Of a stretch of DNA of 64,000 bases, positions 1 to 10,405 are shown in pieces. This DNA comes from Pontibacter cellulosilyticus. GTDB taxonomy: Bacteria; Bacteroidota; Bacteroidia; Cytophagales; Hymenobacteraceae. Where the stretch lies: positions 62,001 to 126,000 of the forward strand of contig NZ_JACRVF010000003.1 of the NCBI RefSeq assembly GCF_014306105.1, given 5' to 3'. The notes beneath the pieces are model-generated. The model ran no database searches. It was not told where the DNA came from and saw nothing but the letters and a program-made list of their open reading frames with translations. The position numbers and the translations under genes were made by a program. Each line of letters begins with the position of its first letter. Position 1 is the first letter of the stretch.

Positions 1-3000
1 TTGCCGTAAGTGTTACAGAACCATTACTGCATATAGGATTTGGAGCTACTGCTAGTGTGGCAGAATAACCTGGTAGTTCAGCGCTGTACATCCTGTTTGA
101 CTGGATTGTTGGCAAAACTGTACCACATTGTGTTAAGTTTACATATACATGGTAGTAGTCCTGAGAAGACAAACCCGCATCAGTTGTGAAGTATAGGTCA
201 TTCTTTCTTTCTACATCGTGGTTTTTACCCCACTGATAAGTAGCAGCATCACGGCTTACTATCTTTGCGCTCAGGTCTTTCATCACCTTAGGCTGGAAGA
301 ATCTATATGCAAGATTTTTTACAGCCTGTGGCGTATCATCGTTTGGATCTGGTGTATCTGAACCTGGGAAAGGATAGTTCATATTTGGCTCAGGGAAACT
401 AGAAGCCCCTGTTGGCACTGCAGTTCCGTTAGAATAAATAGGCTGGCCATTTGCATCTACTAAATATGGATATATAATGTCTCCTTCTTCAAGATCTCTG
501 TAGATAGTAGTTGTATAAGTAACTTGTACACCGCGGCAAAACGGATGTGGATCTGCAGTAACTACAGCTCTGTAAGTAGAGCGTTTTATGGTTACTGTTT
601 TACTTAAAACAGTCGAGCATTGTGGATTTGATCCAGAAGTGAGGGTATAAGTAATTGTTACAGTCTTTTCTGCTGCCGATCCAAGTAAGGCACAAGCATC
701 AAAGGATGTCTTAACTACTCCATCTATTCTAAAAGTACCTCCTGTTGGATTACTTCCCAGATTTATTATACCTTGTCCTGAGTATACATTAGCAAACTTA
801 CCATCTCCGTCGCTGTCGCTGTCGTTTCCTAGAGTAATGCTGTTGATGACAGGATTTGGATTAACGGTAACAGTAATGGAAGCAGAGGGAAGATTGATAC
901 AAGTACCTGAACTTACTACTCTTCTAAAGTAAGTTGTAGTTGTTAAGGCTCCTGGTTGGTAATTCTGCAGGTTGTTTGGATTTGGCCCTGCTGCTGTAGT
1001 CCATGTTGAGTTATTGGTGCTTTGCTGCCACAAGTATGTATAAGAGCCCGTCCCGCCTGCCGGGGCACTACCTGTAAGCTGAGTTGGTATGCTACCAGAG
1101 CATATAGTCTGTGTACCAGAAATTGTGTTATTGCTGATTACTGGTGTTACTGTAACAGCCACTGCCGCACTTGCATTTGAGCACCCTCCACCACTCACAA
1201 CGCGCCTGTAGTAGATTGTTGTAGTGGTAGTAACAGTAGTGGTTGGTGGTGTATAGGAGGCACTATTAGCCCCAGTTCCCCCTGTTACATTAGCATAAGT
1301 GCCAATTTCAGAGCTACTGCTTTGCCACTGGTAGGTGTATGGCGTACTTCCACCACTTAGGCTAGTGCCGCTTGCCTGTCCTAGTGGTGCTACAGCCCCT
1401 CCTGAGCAAACTATTTGGGTACCAGCTATCTGGTTACCTGCAATCACAGAATTAACTGTAACAGCTAACGCATTACTTGTGCTTGAGCAGTTCTCAGAAG
1501 TTACTATGCGGCGGTAATACATGGTACCAATAGTACCTGTAGATGGCACATAACTTGACTGAGTACTTGTTCCACCTGCATTCACCCATTGGTCTGTGCC
1601 ATTAGGGCTTTGCTGCCACTGGTATGATTTTGCAGTAATTCCTCCCGTTACAGTACCATCTAGTGCAGATGCTATCGCACCCTGGCAGTAAGTAGTAGTA
1701 CCTGAGATGCTGTTGGCTGTAATTGCGGGCGTTACTGTAACACCTAACACATTACTAGTATTGTTTGAGCACTCCCCGGAAGTAATTAAACGTCTGTAGT
1801 ATACTGTACCTGCAGTAGCTGTAGACGGCATATACTTATCATCTGTTGCCCCATTAATATCGGAGAAAGTTCCTGTTGCACTTGAGCTGCTCTGCCACTG
1901 GTAAGAGTAAGCTCCTGTACCACCAGCAACTGCACCACCTAATGCTGTTGCTTCCGCACCCTGACAGTAGTTTTGCGTTCCTGCAATCGAATTTGTTGTA
2001 ATACTTGGCGTAACCGTTACAGCAAATGCTGCACTTATATTAGTACACTCGCCAGAGTTAACTATACGTCTGTAGTACATTATGCCACCTGTTAAAGTGG
2101 AAGGAGTATAACTAGCTTGGTTATTAGTACCTGATGCTAAACCCCAAGTGGAATTATCAGCACTCTGCTCCCATTTATAAGTATAACTACCGTTACCCCC
2201 GCTGATGGTGCCAGAGCTCAATGCAGTTGCAGTTGCATTTTGGCAGTACTTAGAAGTGCCTGAAATGTTATTCCCTGCAATTAACGGTTGCACTGTAAGT
2301 GTAATAGACTCACTTGCAGCATTACAAGACGGGGCACCATTAGTTGTTAGAAGTGTAACGCTTGTTGTACCGGAGAATGAAGCAGGACCCGTAATGGTAG
2401 CAGTTGAAGTGGTGATTCCATTTACAGTGCTTTGAGTAGTTCCGGTAACCGTAAATCCGTTTGTAGCACTCCAACTTCCTGTGCCTCCTGAGTATGTACC
2501 TGTAACTGTAAAAACATTATAGCCACTAGCAACCTGGCACTGTGTTTCAGGGCTTGAGGTTATATCTGCAGTTGGCTGCGGCAGTACAGTTACTTGGATC
2601 GGCTGAGATGTTTTGAAACAATCACTAATATTACCCTCAGTTACATCTTTTACTTTCACGCGATAATAACCGGAAGTATTTGCAACGTATGTATTTGAAG
2701 TTACTGGAACTTCAGGTATTAGAGTAAAGCCAGCCTCAGTGTTTGTGGGGCTAAACTCCCACATATACTCATATGTTTGACCTGAAGGTGCAGAGTTTGC
2801 ACTAATTTGCACAGTTCCTCCTTGGCAGAAAGTTGTAGTTCCAGCGGTGATAGTAGCCTCATTGGGTAATTTAGCAACTATCACAGATACAGTCTTTGAT
2901 GTTAAAGCACAGCCTTTATCTGTAGTAATAACTACATAATAACTGCCTGTATCTACTGCGCGGAATGTGCTAGTAGTACCTACAGTAGAATTATCATTGG

Positions 3001-5005
3001 CGTTAAACCATTTATAAGTGTATCCTGAGACAAAATTTGTAACAAGATCTACATAATTACCATCACAGAACTCTGTTGGGCCTGTAGGTGTAATAGTTAC
3101 ATCTGGAAGCGGATTAACAGTTACTGTTACAGTTTTAGGCTCTGACTGGCAACCATTAGTTGTTCCCACAACAGTGTAAGTTGTAGTTGTAGTTGGGTTT
3201 GCTGTTACACTTGCTCCAGAAGTTGCGCTTAACCCTGTGGCCGGTGACCATACGTAACTATCAGCGCCACTTGCGGATAAGGTAGTGCTCTGGTTTAAGC
3301 AGATTGATGAATTGCCTGTAAGCGATACAGTAGGCTGCTGTTTTATATTTACAACTTTGCTTGCCTTGTTTGTGCAGGAATTTTCGTCTGTGTAACTATA
3401 TTCCACTGTGTAGCTTCCTGCAGCCAGAACACTTGGATTAAGTTCTGTAATACTTGTTACCACTTCTGTACCGGAACTGTTTAAAATACGGAAGACACCG
3501 CCTGAAGGGCTACCTGTTAGTGGAACCTTTGTATCAGAGGTACAGTAGGCCGCTGCTAGATTTGTGGTGATGCTCACTGAAGGTAGCGGGTTCACTGTCG
3601 CTGTCACCGGTACGCGTACACTCTCGCACATGGTGCTTGTGTTGTAGCTAGCGGCGTAGTAGGTGGTGGTTGAGCTAAGGCTTGGCGTGGTGTAACTGTT
3701 GCCAGTGGCTAAATGGGAACCACCCGAGGCAGCAGCGTACCATCTCACTTCCGTACCGTTGGCGCCAACCGTTCCGCTTAGCGTCACCGCCCCTTGGTTG
3801 CATACGGCGGCGCCCACCAAAATTGGCGTACTAGGGATTGGGTTAACCGTAACGGACATCGATGTCGAAGGGGCACCGGCGCAGTTGCCAATTGTGTTAG
3901 TCACCACTACGTTATAGTTGCCGCTAGAGGTAGCCCGATAGGTGGAACCTGTGGCGTTATCTATTTTAGAGGTGCCGTTGTACCACTGATAAGTATAGCT
4001 ACCACCCGCCGGCGTGGCGTTGGCCGTCAGCGTCACCTCCCCGCCTTGGCAAAACGTGGTCGTCCCTGAGGCTGAAACAGTGGCAGAAGGAACTGAGTAA
4101 ACAGTAGCAGAAATTGGAACTCGTGCACTCTCACACAGAGTAACAGTATTGTAGCTAGCTACATAGTAAGTAACTGTCTGATTTAAAATAGGCGTTTCAT
4201 AAGTTAAACCAGATGCAAATGCACTACCTCCTGTAGCAGATGTATACCATAAAATTGCGTTGCCACCATTACCAAAATGAGCATACAATGTAACTGAACC
4301 AGGACCACACGTAGAGCCATTAGTTATTGCTGGTAAATCTGGAGGAGTAATTATAGTTGCAGTTACGACTGATCTACTACTCTCGCAATTCCCAAATACG
4401 GTAGATACGTAGTATGTAGTAGTAGATGCCAAAGATGGTGTAGTATAAGTTGCGCCTGTAGCGCCACTTATTGGAGATCCTCCAGATGCCACTGCGTACC
4501 ACCTGTAGCTTCCTCCTACTGGAGCTCCAGAAGCAGAAAGCTGCACACTCCCAGCACCACAACGAGAATTAGAAGTAGTTGAAGGAGCCTGTAATGGAGT
4601 TTGAAGCACCGTTACAGTTCCTGCGTTTTGCCAGTTATATGAACCATTTTCTCTGTTTGCAACCTCAACTAAAATTGAGCCTTGCACACTGAAATAATTA
4701 TCAGGAATATTTATAGAGATGGAGTTTTGTGAGGTTCTCTCTACCAAACTAGTATTCAGCAGATCTCCATTGAGTCTAGCTTCTACTTGGTTACCTGTAC
4801 TTATAATAAATCCTGACCCATTGATAGTTACTTTGTAATTTGTTTGACCAACTGTAGTACAAGTTGGTGTCATACTTGTTACAACTTGCGCCATCGCTAC
4901 ATTGGCCAGCAGCATAAAAAATAGCAGGAGTAGACTAACAACTGATACCTCATAGTACCGTGCCAGGTGCGCTCCAGCAATCAATTGTGTAAAATTCTTT
5001 TTCAT
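1..5005 (-). CDS. Giant Ig-like/PKD surface protein, 3' end outside window (partial)
   Basis: Reads open from ATG at 5005 to the left edge (about 1668 residues, no stop), so the C-terminus is missing. Residues 1-40 are a signal peptide with a long hydrophobic run ending AMA-Q. About 40-115 resembles an IPT/TIG fold, followed by several Ig_7-type modules (RWY...YYV...V core) to about 480, PKD-like segments (about 480-900), then modules of the ISNNTISGTQTICSG type with YYRR cores to about 1360. A less repetitive region with Asp-rich stretches (DSDSDGDGK) follows. This architecture is typical of T9SS-exported adhesins of Bacteroidota, which usually end in a CHU_C or type A sorting domain; that end cannot be seen here. 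Bases about 3560-4075 are far more GC-rich than the flanks although the frame is continuous, suggesting a swapped-in domain block. Role in adhesion or gliding is inference. Confidence 0.85.
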   Translation of the reverse strand, partial: MKKNFTQLIAGAHLARYYEVSVVSLLLLFFMLLANVAMAQVVTSMTPTCTTVGQTNYKVTINGSGFIISTGNQVEARLNGDLLNTSLVERTSQNSISINIPDNYFSVQGSILVEVANRENGSYNWQNAGTVTVLQTPLQAPSTTSNSRCGAGSVQLSASGAPVGGSYRWYAVASGGSPISGATGATYTTPSLASTTTYYVSTVFGNCESSRSVVTATIITPPDLPAITNGSTCGPGSVTLYAHFGNGGNAILWYTSATGGSAFASGLTYETPILNQTVTYYVASYNTVTLCESARVPISATVYSVPSATVSASGTTTFCQGGEVTLTANATPAGGSYTYQWYNGTSKIDNATGSTYRATSSGNYNVVVTNTIGNCAGAPSTSMSVTVNPIPSTPILVGAAVCNQGAVTLSGTVGANGTEVRWYAAASGGSHLATGNSYTTPSLSSTTTYYAASYNTSTMCESVRVPVTATVNPLPSVSITTNLAAAYCTSDTKVPLTGSPSGGVFRILNSSGTEVVTSITELNPSVLAAGSYTVEYSYTDENSCTNKASKVVNIKQQPTVSLTGNSSICLNQSTTLSASGADSYVWSPATGLSATSGASVTANPTTTTTYTVVGTTNGCQSEPKTVTVTVNPLPDVTITPTGPTEFCDGNYVDLVTNFVSGYTYKWFNANDNSTVGTTSTFRAVDTGSYYVVITTDKGCALTSKTVSVIVAKLPNEATITAGTTTFCQGGTVQISANSAPSGQTYEYMWEFSPTNTEAGFTLIPEVPVTSNTYVANTSGYYRVKVKDVTEGNISDCFKTSQPIQVTVLPQPTADITSSPETQCQVASGYNVFTVTGTYSGGTGSWSATNGFTVTGTTQSTVNGITTSTATITGPASFSGTTSVTLLTTNGAPSCNAASESITLTVQPLIAGNNISGTSKYCQNATATALSSGTISGGNGSYTYKWEQSADNSTWGLASGTNNQASYTPSTLTGGIMYYRRIVNSGECTNISAAFAVTVTPSITTNSIAGTQNYCQGAEATALGGAVAGGTGAYSYQWQSSSSATGTFSDINGATDDKYMPSTATAGTVYYRRLITSGECSNNTSNVLGVTVTPAITANSISGTTTYCQGAIASALDGTVTGGITAKSYQWQQSPNGTDQWVNAGGTSTQSSYVPSTGTIGTMYYRRIVTSENCSSTSNALAVTVNSVIAGNQIAGTQIVCSGGAVAPLGQASGTSLSGGSTPYTYQWQSSSSEIGTYANVTGGTGANSASYTPPTTTVTTTTTIYYRRVVSGGGCSNASAAVAVTVTPVISNNTISGTQTICSGSIPTQLTGSAPAGGTGSYTYLWQQSTNNSTWTTAAGPNPNNLQNYQPGALTTTTYFRRVVSSGTCINLPSASITVTVNPNPVINSITLGNDSDSDGDGKFANVYSGQGIINLGSNPTGGTFRIDGVVKTSFDACALLGSAAEKTVTITYTLTSGSNPQCSTVLSKTVTIKRSTYRAVVTADPHPFCRGVQVTYTTTIYRDLEEGDIIYPYLVDANGQPIYSNGTAVPTGASSFPEPNMNYPFPGSDTPDPNDDTPQAVKNLAYRFFQPKVMKDLSAKIVSRDAATYQWGKNHDVERKNDLYFTTDAGLSSQDYYHVYVNLTQCGTVLPTIQSNRMYSAELPGYSATLAVAPNPICSNGSVTLTA

Positions 5006-5793
5006 AAATTAGGGGTTAAAGGTTTGGGGCTAATAGATGGTTTTGGATCTTAAATTTTTACCACATCATATATAACAAAAGCTATATTTGCTTTACAAAA
5101 GAGCATAGAATGGCTGAGAATATGATTTTTGCGCTTTCAAGAGCACTAAATCATACTTTAAAAAAGGATAAATTGTCTTTAAACAATTTATTGCAGGAAC
5201 TTTAAGGCTGCAGGTTTAAATATGAATCAATTTAAACTACTTGCTGAAATACAATTACTTTGTCTTTGGCGTAAACTTATATCATATTTAATATATATTG
5301 TTCATTTCTAATATTAATAGGACCTTTCAAAGTTTATTTACACTATAATATTAAAAATGTTACATGATATATTTAAAAAGAATAAGTCTATTGTATACTA
5401 TTCAATGTCTCACCATACACTTTTAATTAAAAAAGTACCTAAAAACAATATAGCACAAGATTAATGCATCAGAAATTGCACTAGCATATCATCAAAAAAA
5501 TTTAATTTTTCTTTTAATAGATGATTTAAAAGTATGCTGATTTAGTTTTCTAATACTGCAGTAAATATTTGAATGTATTAACCCACATATGCCGCTAAGA
5601 CTGCTTTACTCAGGCTTATTCAGATGATGTAATGACAGGCGGAACTCAGGAGGCTGCGATGAAAAGGCGAGCAACAGAATGTATAGAAAGGATATAGCCT
5701 TATGCCAAATCGTTAAACCTGTAGCTATTAGGCTGTTCCAAAATTTAGTTAGGATAGGTGCTAGTCCTTAAAAGGGATAAAGGAGAATCCCCT
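5006..5793. other. AT-rich intergenic region, no gene
   Basis: Nearly 800 bases between the start of the minus-strand adhesin and the terminator of the VCBS protein gene. Bases 5040-5580 are very AT-rich with no convincing reading frame on either strand. Bases 5590-5760 are less AT-rich and carry a short open stretch without start context and the phrase ggctgttccaaaa, which resembles the ends of some insertion sequences, but no second end or transposase is visible. It probably holds the adhesin promoter, but I cannot place a convincing -7 box. Confidence 0.5.
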
Positions 5794-5835
5794 AAAACAG
5801 CACAGCCCCACAAATTTGTAGGGCTGTGCTGTTTT
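5794..5835. terminator. Bidirectional hairpin terminator
   Basis: A perfect 15-bp inverted repeat (5794-5808 and 5821-5835) with an inner palindromic loop ACAAATTTGT. The arms carry A-tract and T-tract ends, so it can act in both directions. It lies 3 bases past the stop of the minus-strand VCBS protein gene. Confidence 0.85.
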
Positions 5836-5837
5836 AA

Positions 5838-7064
5838 CTACTTCTTCTTTCTTAACAGCAATCTATCTTTGGCTCCGCGGTTTACAAAGTATAAATCCTT
5901 CAGACCATCGCTATTAAAATCAGCAACTTTTATACCTATGCCTTCAAGATCCAGGTTCGGCGGCAGAATGTAGCTTGTGCGTTCTGTAAATACTCCTTTG
6001 CCATTGTTCAGGTAGGCCCTCACCGGTCTGTTCTTAAAAATATCTACAGTAATCAGATCCAGGTCCTTGTCACCATCTACATCTACAAACGCTCCTTCCA
6101 TAGTATGTTCTTCCGAAACAGGAAGACGCTTATTGGTATCATCAGTAAACACTCCTTTGCCATTATTAATAAGCAACCTGTTTTGCTTTTGCTTACCAGG
6201 CCTGAAAGCCACATTGGCAAAGTATAGATCCAGGTCGCCGTCTCCGTCAACATCGGCTAGTGTTACCTTCCGGGTTTCTTCTGCGGTACTGGCAGGCAAT
6301 CGCGATGCAGATTCATCTTTAAAGAAGCCTCTGCCATCATTGATCAACACCCTGTTACCATCTTCATTTCCGACAAGCAGATCATCATCACCATCCTTAT
6401 CAATATCAGCTAGTTTCAAATCCTGGGTTATGTCCAGCAGTTGAGGCAGACGCTGTGACGTTTCATTTTTAAAAGTGCCGTCGCCGTTATTGATATATAG
6501 GTAGTTTTGACCTGGAGTATCCTTTGCTGCAGCATTTCCGAATAACAGATCCGGTTTTCCGTCACTATTAACATCCTTTACCAGTACAGCATTGCTTACG
6601 CTGTTCAACACAAGGTTGTGACGCATTTCAAAAGCTCCGCTACCGTTGTTAAACCAGAGCTCATGCACCGTGTGGTCTTCTGTAGCAAACACAATATCTA
6701 AATCACCATCTCCGTCTAGATCGGCAATGGCGATGTCTTCGCTATCTAGCACGATGAATGGGAGTTGCTCCTGAGGCACTTGCCTAAAGCCTCCTTTGCC
6801 ATCACCAAACATAACCAAGTTCGGAGCATACTCATTTGCGATCACAATATCCAAGAATCCATCTTTGTTCAGGTCGGCAGCCTCCACATCCATACCCGGA
6901 CCCGATACTGCCTTCTCCGGCAAGTTAGCGCTGGCATCTACATAAAATACAGAATCCTGAGCGGCAACTGCTTTGGCTGCCTTTTTCTTGGCTTGTGCCG
7001 CAGCCGGCATGTCAGCTAAGCCAACAGCAGTGGTTAGCAGAAGGAGAGCTAATGCTTTTTTCAT
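5838..7064 (-). CDS. FG-GAP/VCBS repeat secreted protein
   Basis: 408 residues from the ATG at 7064. A longer in-frame start at 7172 exists but would place 36 ordinary residues before an obvious signal peptide (MKKALALLLLTTAVG, about 1-25), so the internal start is preferred. Seven calcium-binding D-x-D/N-x-D-G-x-x-D loops at about residues 64, 115, 164, 220, 271, 328 and 382 mark a seven-bladed FG-GAP/VCBS (integrin-alpha-like) propeller, each blade followed by a short 'NNGKGxF' turn. Such proteins are exported and often bind surfaces or sugars; the ligand is unknown. The last residues are a basic RLLLRKKK with no T9SS sorting domain. It is divergent from the M14 peptidase gene and has a strong terminator just past its stop. 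Confidence 0.88.
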   Translation of the reverse strand: MKKALALLLLTTAVGLADMPAAAQAKKKAAKAVAAQDSVFYVDASANLPEKAVSGPGMDVEAADLNKDGFLDIVIANEYAPNLVMFGDGKGGFRQVPQEQLPFIVLDSEDIAIADLDGDGDLDIVFATEDHTVHELWFNNGSGAFEMRHNLVLNSVSNAVLVKDVNSDGKPDLLFGNAAAKDTPGQNYLYINNGDGTFKNETSQRLPQLLDITQDLKLADIDKDGDDDLLVGNEDGNRVLINDGRGFFKDESASRLPASTAEETRKVTLADVDGDGDLDLYFANVAFRPGKQKQNRLLINNGKGVFTDDTNKRLPVSEEHTMEGAFVDVDGDKDLDLITVDIFKNRPVRAYLNNGKGVFTERTSYILPPNLDLEGIGIKVADFNSDGLKDLYFVNRGAKDRLLLRKKK

Positions 7065-7228
7065 TGCATATTGATTATATATTATCAGATCATTAATAGT
7101 AAAACAGCAGAATTGCATAAAGCTGGGATTTACTTGAGTCAAAATATAGCCATTTACAGGAGCAATAGCCAAAGAGCTTGCAGTTTTAGCAATTTAGTAG
7201 CGTCACTTTCTTAATCTACTCCAGAATA

Positions 7229-7259
7229 TTTGAAAAACCTTCGCAAAACGGTAAATTGC
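7229..7259 (+). promoter_or_regulatory. Probable Bacteroidota promoter of the M14 peptidase
   Basis: TTTG at 7229-7232 (-33) followed after 19 bases by TAAATTGC at 7252-7259, an imperfect match to the -7 consensus TAnnTTTG. The start codon lies 39 bases further on. Confidence 0.45.
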
Positions 7260-7298
7260 AATAGCAACTATTCTAACCTAACTAACTAAACTACTTGC

Positions 7299-9881
7299 AT
7301 GAAAAACTTTAAAGCGTTTGCGGTTGCTGCTATGCTTGGCCTTAGCCAACTGGCAACTGCCCAACAAACGGAGCTTTCATACTACCTACCTCAAAGTGTA
7401 CAGTATAACAAGGCCGTACCCACCCCCAAAGAAATACTTGGCTATAATGTTGGCGAATGGCATGTGAGCCACGACCAATTGGCTATGTACATGCGCCAGA
7501 TGGCACAGCTTTCTGACAGGATTACGATTACAGAGTATGGCCGCACCCACGAAAACCGTCCGCTATACTTGCTTACTGTAACCTCACCGGAAAACCATAA
7601 GAACATAGAGGCCATAAAGGCTAACCATAAAAAACTGACTAATCCTTCAGAGTCCGGTAGCCTTAACATCAAAGACATGCCGGCTGTAGTATGGATGGGA
7701 TATAGTGTACATGGTAATGAGCCAAGTGGAAGCAATGCTTCGTTGTTGTCAGTTTACCACCTGGCTGCAGCCCAAGGACCAGAGATTGAAAAACTTTTAA
7801 AAGAAACGGTTATACTTATTGACCCTTCTATTAATCCTGATGGCTTGAATCGTTTTGCCAGTTGGGTAAATTCACACCGAAGTAAAAACCTTATCACCGA
7901 CAGCAACAGCGCTGAGTTTGAGGAGGCATGGCCACGTGGCAGAACAAACCACTACTGGTTCGATCTTAACCGTGACTGGCTACCGTTGCAGCACCCTGAG
8001 TCAAGAGGCAGACTGGCTAAGTTTCATGAGTGGAAGCCAAATGTATTGACAGACCACCACGAGATGGGCACTAACGCTACATTTTTCTTCCAGCCAGGCA
8101 TACCAAGCCGCAACCACCCGCTGTCGCCGGAGAATGGCTTTAAGTTAACACAGAAGATCGGCACCTATCACGCGAAGGCTTTGGACAAGATCGGATCGTT
8201 TTACTATACCGAAGAAAGCTACGACGACTTTTACTATGGCAAAGGCTCTACTTACCCAGATGTAAACGGTTCGGTGGGTATACTTTTTGAGCAGGCAAGT
8301 TCCAGGGGCCATGCACAAGAGAGCGTGAACGGTGTACTTTCTTTCCCTTTCACTATCCGCAACCAGTTTACCACTACCCTCTCTACTTTAGAGGCAGCAC
8401 AGGCTATGCGCGAAGAACTGCTTGCCCACCAGAGAGATTTCTACAAAGAAGCCTACAATGATTCTAAAAAAGCTCCGGTAAAAGCTTATGTGTTCGGGTC
8501 TGAACAAGACAAAGCAAGAGCTTATCACTTAGCAGAGATTATCAAGCAGCACCAGATTGAAGTATACAGACCTAAGGAGTCCTTCAAAATAGGAAACACA
8601 ACTTACACCCCTGAGAATGCTTATATCGTGCCTACCGAGCAGCCGCAGTATAAACTAATCGAAGGGATGTTTGAAAAGCGCACCAAGTTTCAGGACAGCC
8701 TTTTCTACGACATCTCTGCCTGGACTTTCCCGCTGGCTTTTGACTTGGATCATGAGGCTCTTTCAAGCAAAAACTTTAAGAGCAACCAACTGGGCCAAAA
8801 GGTAGAAAATGTTACTTTCCCGAAAGGTGAGATTGTTGGAGAAAAAAGTAACTATGCCTATGTGTTTGAATGGCATGGCTATTACGCCCCACGTGCACTT
8901 AACACCCTGATGGAGCGAGGCATAGTAACCAGAGTTGCAACCGACAAGTTTACAACAGGCAATGGTAAGCAGTTCGACTATGGCACTATACTTATACCTG
9001 TAACAGGTCAGCCGGTAAATGCCGACGAACTACACAAGATATTACAACAGGTTGCTAGCGCAAATGCATTACAGATCCACGCTATGGCCACCGGCTTTAC
9101 ACCACAAGGTATAAAGCTTGGCAGCCCGATGATGACAAGTCTGCAGCAGCCGAAGATCCTGATGTTGATTGGTGATGGCGTAAACAGCAATGATGTCGGA
9201 GAGGCATGGCACCTATTAGACGAAAGATTCAATATGAAGCCTACTCTTGTTACTACCGACAGGTTTAACCGCATCGGACTGAACAAGTATAACGTGATTG
9301 TAATGGCAGACGGCAACTACAACAATATCTCCAAAGACAGGATGCGCAGTTGGGTACAGCAAGGTGGCACTGTAGTAGGAATGGGAGATGCCGTTAGATG
9401 GTTAGCCGATAATGGCATTGGCAATATTACCATTAAGAAGAGTGGAAACGGCACCTCTCCACAAAAACCTTATGCAGACATGAGCAACGAAGCTGGTGCA
9501 CAGGTTATTGGCGGTGCCATTTTCGAGACCAAATTAGATTTGACACACCCACTGGCTTATGGTTACACTGATGCACAGATGCCAATCTTCAGAAGCAACA
9601 CCCTGTTCTTAGAGCGCTCTAAGAGCCCATATGCTAACCCGGTCATGTATACTTCTAATCCCTTAATGGCAGGTTATATATCTAAGCCTAATTTGCAGCA
9701 GGTAAAGAACTCTGCCGCTGTCGATGTTTCGGCAGTAGGTGCAGGTAAAGTTATTGCAATGCCAGATAATCCAAACTTCAGGGCATTCTGGTATGGCACC
9801 AATAAACTGTTCTTAAACAGTATCTTTTTTGGCCAGATAATTAGTGGCAGTTCTGCCCGTGCTGAGGACGCACATAATTAA
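7299..9881 (+). CDS. Secreted M14 family zinc carboxypeptidase
   Basis: 860 residues with a signal peptide (about 1-21, cut after ATA-Q). The peptidase domain covers about 45-380: the zinc motif H138-G-N-E141, Asn/Arg-type substrate pocket residues in FDLNRDW (about 224-230), a third zinc ligand in D252-H-H-E, and the catalytic Glu in L-F-E331-Q. The remaining ~480 residues are a C-terminal region with a glutamine-amidotransferase-like (DJ-1-type) segment around 620-720, as in many large Bacteroidota M14 proteins. It would trim C-terminal residues from peptides in the periplasm or outside the cell. It is monocistronic, with its own promoter and a terminator 31 bases after the stop. Confidence 0.9.
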   Translation: MKNFKAFAVAAMLGLSQLATAQQTELSYYLPQSVQYNKAVPTPKEILGYNVGEWHVSHDQLAMYMRQMAQLSDRITITEYGRTHENRPLYLLTVTSPENHKNIEAIKANHKKLTNPSESGSLNIKDMPAVVWMGYSVHGNEPSGSNASLLSVYHLAAAQGPEIEKLLKETVILIDPSINPDGLNRFASWVNSHRSKNLITDSNSAEFEEAWPRGRTNHYWFDLNRDWLPLQHPESRGRLAKFHEWKPNVLTDHHEMGTNATFFFQPGIPSRNHPLSPENGFKLTQKIGTYHAKALDKIGSFYYTEESYDDFYYGKGSTYPDVNGSVGILFEQASSRGHAQESVNGVLSFPFTIRNQFTTTLSTLEAAQAMREELLAHQRDFYKEAYNDSKKAPVKAYVFGSEQDKARAYHLAEIIKQHQIEVYRPKESFKIGNTTYTPENAYIVPTEQPQYKLIEGMFEKRTKFQDSLFYDISAWTFPLAFDLDHEALSSKNFKSNQLGQKVENVTFPKGEIVGEKSNYAYVFEWHGYYAPRALNTLMERGIVTRVATDKFTTGNGKQFDYGTILIPVTGQPVNADELHKILQQVASANALQIHAMATGFTPQGIKLGSPMMTSLQQPKILMLIGDGVNSNDVGEAWHLLDERFNMKPTLVTTDRFNRIGLNKYNVIVMADGNYNNISKDRMRSWVQQGGTVVGMGDAVRWLADNGIGNITIKKSGNGTSPQKPYADMSNEAGAQVIGGAIFETKLDLTHPLAYGYTDAQMPIFRSNTLFLERSKSPYANPVMYTSNPLMAGYISKPNLQQVKNSAAVDVSAVGAGKVIAMPDNPNFRAFWYGTNKLFLNSIFFGQIISGSSARAEDAHN

Positions 9882-9911
9882 AGCTAATTTAAAATATAAG
9901 TCTATTAATGG

Positions 9912-9942
9912 AGCCCAGGCTGATAGCCTGGGCTTTTTCTTT
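9912..9942 (+). terminator. Rho-independent terminator of the M14 gene
   Basis: 9-bp GC-rich stem AGCCCAGGC/GCCTGGGCT (9912-9920 and 9926-9934) with a TGATA loop and a T-rich tail. Confidence 0.9.
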
Positions 9943-10340
9943 GCATCATTTTTTGCACAATAAAGCACCCCATCTCAAGGTCATTCTATAGCCACATTAA
10001 AATCATTCAATTACCTCACTTACCCTCTTTTATTTAAGCTATAAGACATAGTAAAACTAATAACAATTATTAATATATAAATAATACAAATAATTATCGC
10101 ATAAACACATGTTACTATATTTACCAAAGTCTCCTGGTATAAAAGGTATTATATACTAATTTACACCGATTTGCAGATTTGGCTGTGTTATAATTTTTGC
10201 AATATTGCTAAGGCATTTACAAATCATTATCCAAAAATATACAAAGCTTATTTTAATTATAACTTTAACAATCAAAGTCTAAACTCACAATTTAACTCTT
10301 TGAATAGTTATATACTTTAATAAAAATTTTTAACAGCTGA
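9943..10340. other. AT-rich leader region before the giant adhesin
   Basis: About 400 bases of strongly AT-rich DNA without a credible reading frame. I see no repeat or RNA fold in it. It is likely upstream regulatory DNA of the adhesin operon. Confidence 0.5.
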
Positions 10341-10370
10341 TTTGAACTTTATTTTTTCTTAATACCTTTT
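10341..10370 (+). promoter_or_regulatory. Promoter of the giant adhesin operon
   Basis: TTTG at 10341-10344, 18 bases, then TACCTTTT at 10363-10370, a seven-of-eight match to TAnnTTTG. The predicted transcript start near 10374 gives a leader of about 32 bases to the ATG at 10406. Confidence 0.55.
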
Positions 10371-10405
10371 TTCCGGCATCAGATTTTGTTGAAAACAACG
10401 TGCTT

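Noticed and set aside
3794..4069. Plus-strand open frame in the GC-rich block
   Set aside because: It lies antisense to the continuous Ig-like coding frame and exists only because GC-rich codons remove stops; the translation has no domain.
5640..5760. Possible insertion-sequence remnant (ggctgttccaaaa)
   Set aside because: Only one possible end, no inverted partner, no transposase fragment and no target duplication seen.
10400..10405. GTG start for the giant adhesin
   Set aside because: The ATG two codons later begins a cleaner signal peptide, and the leader length fits the predicted promoter.
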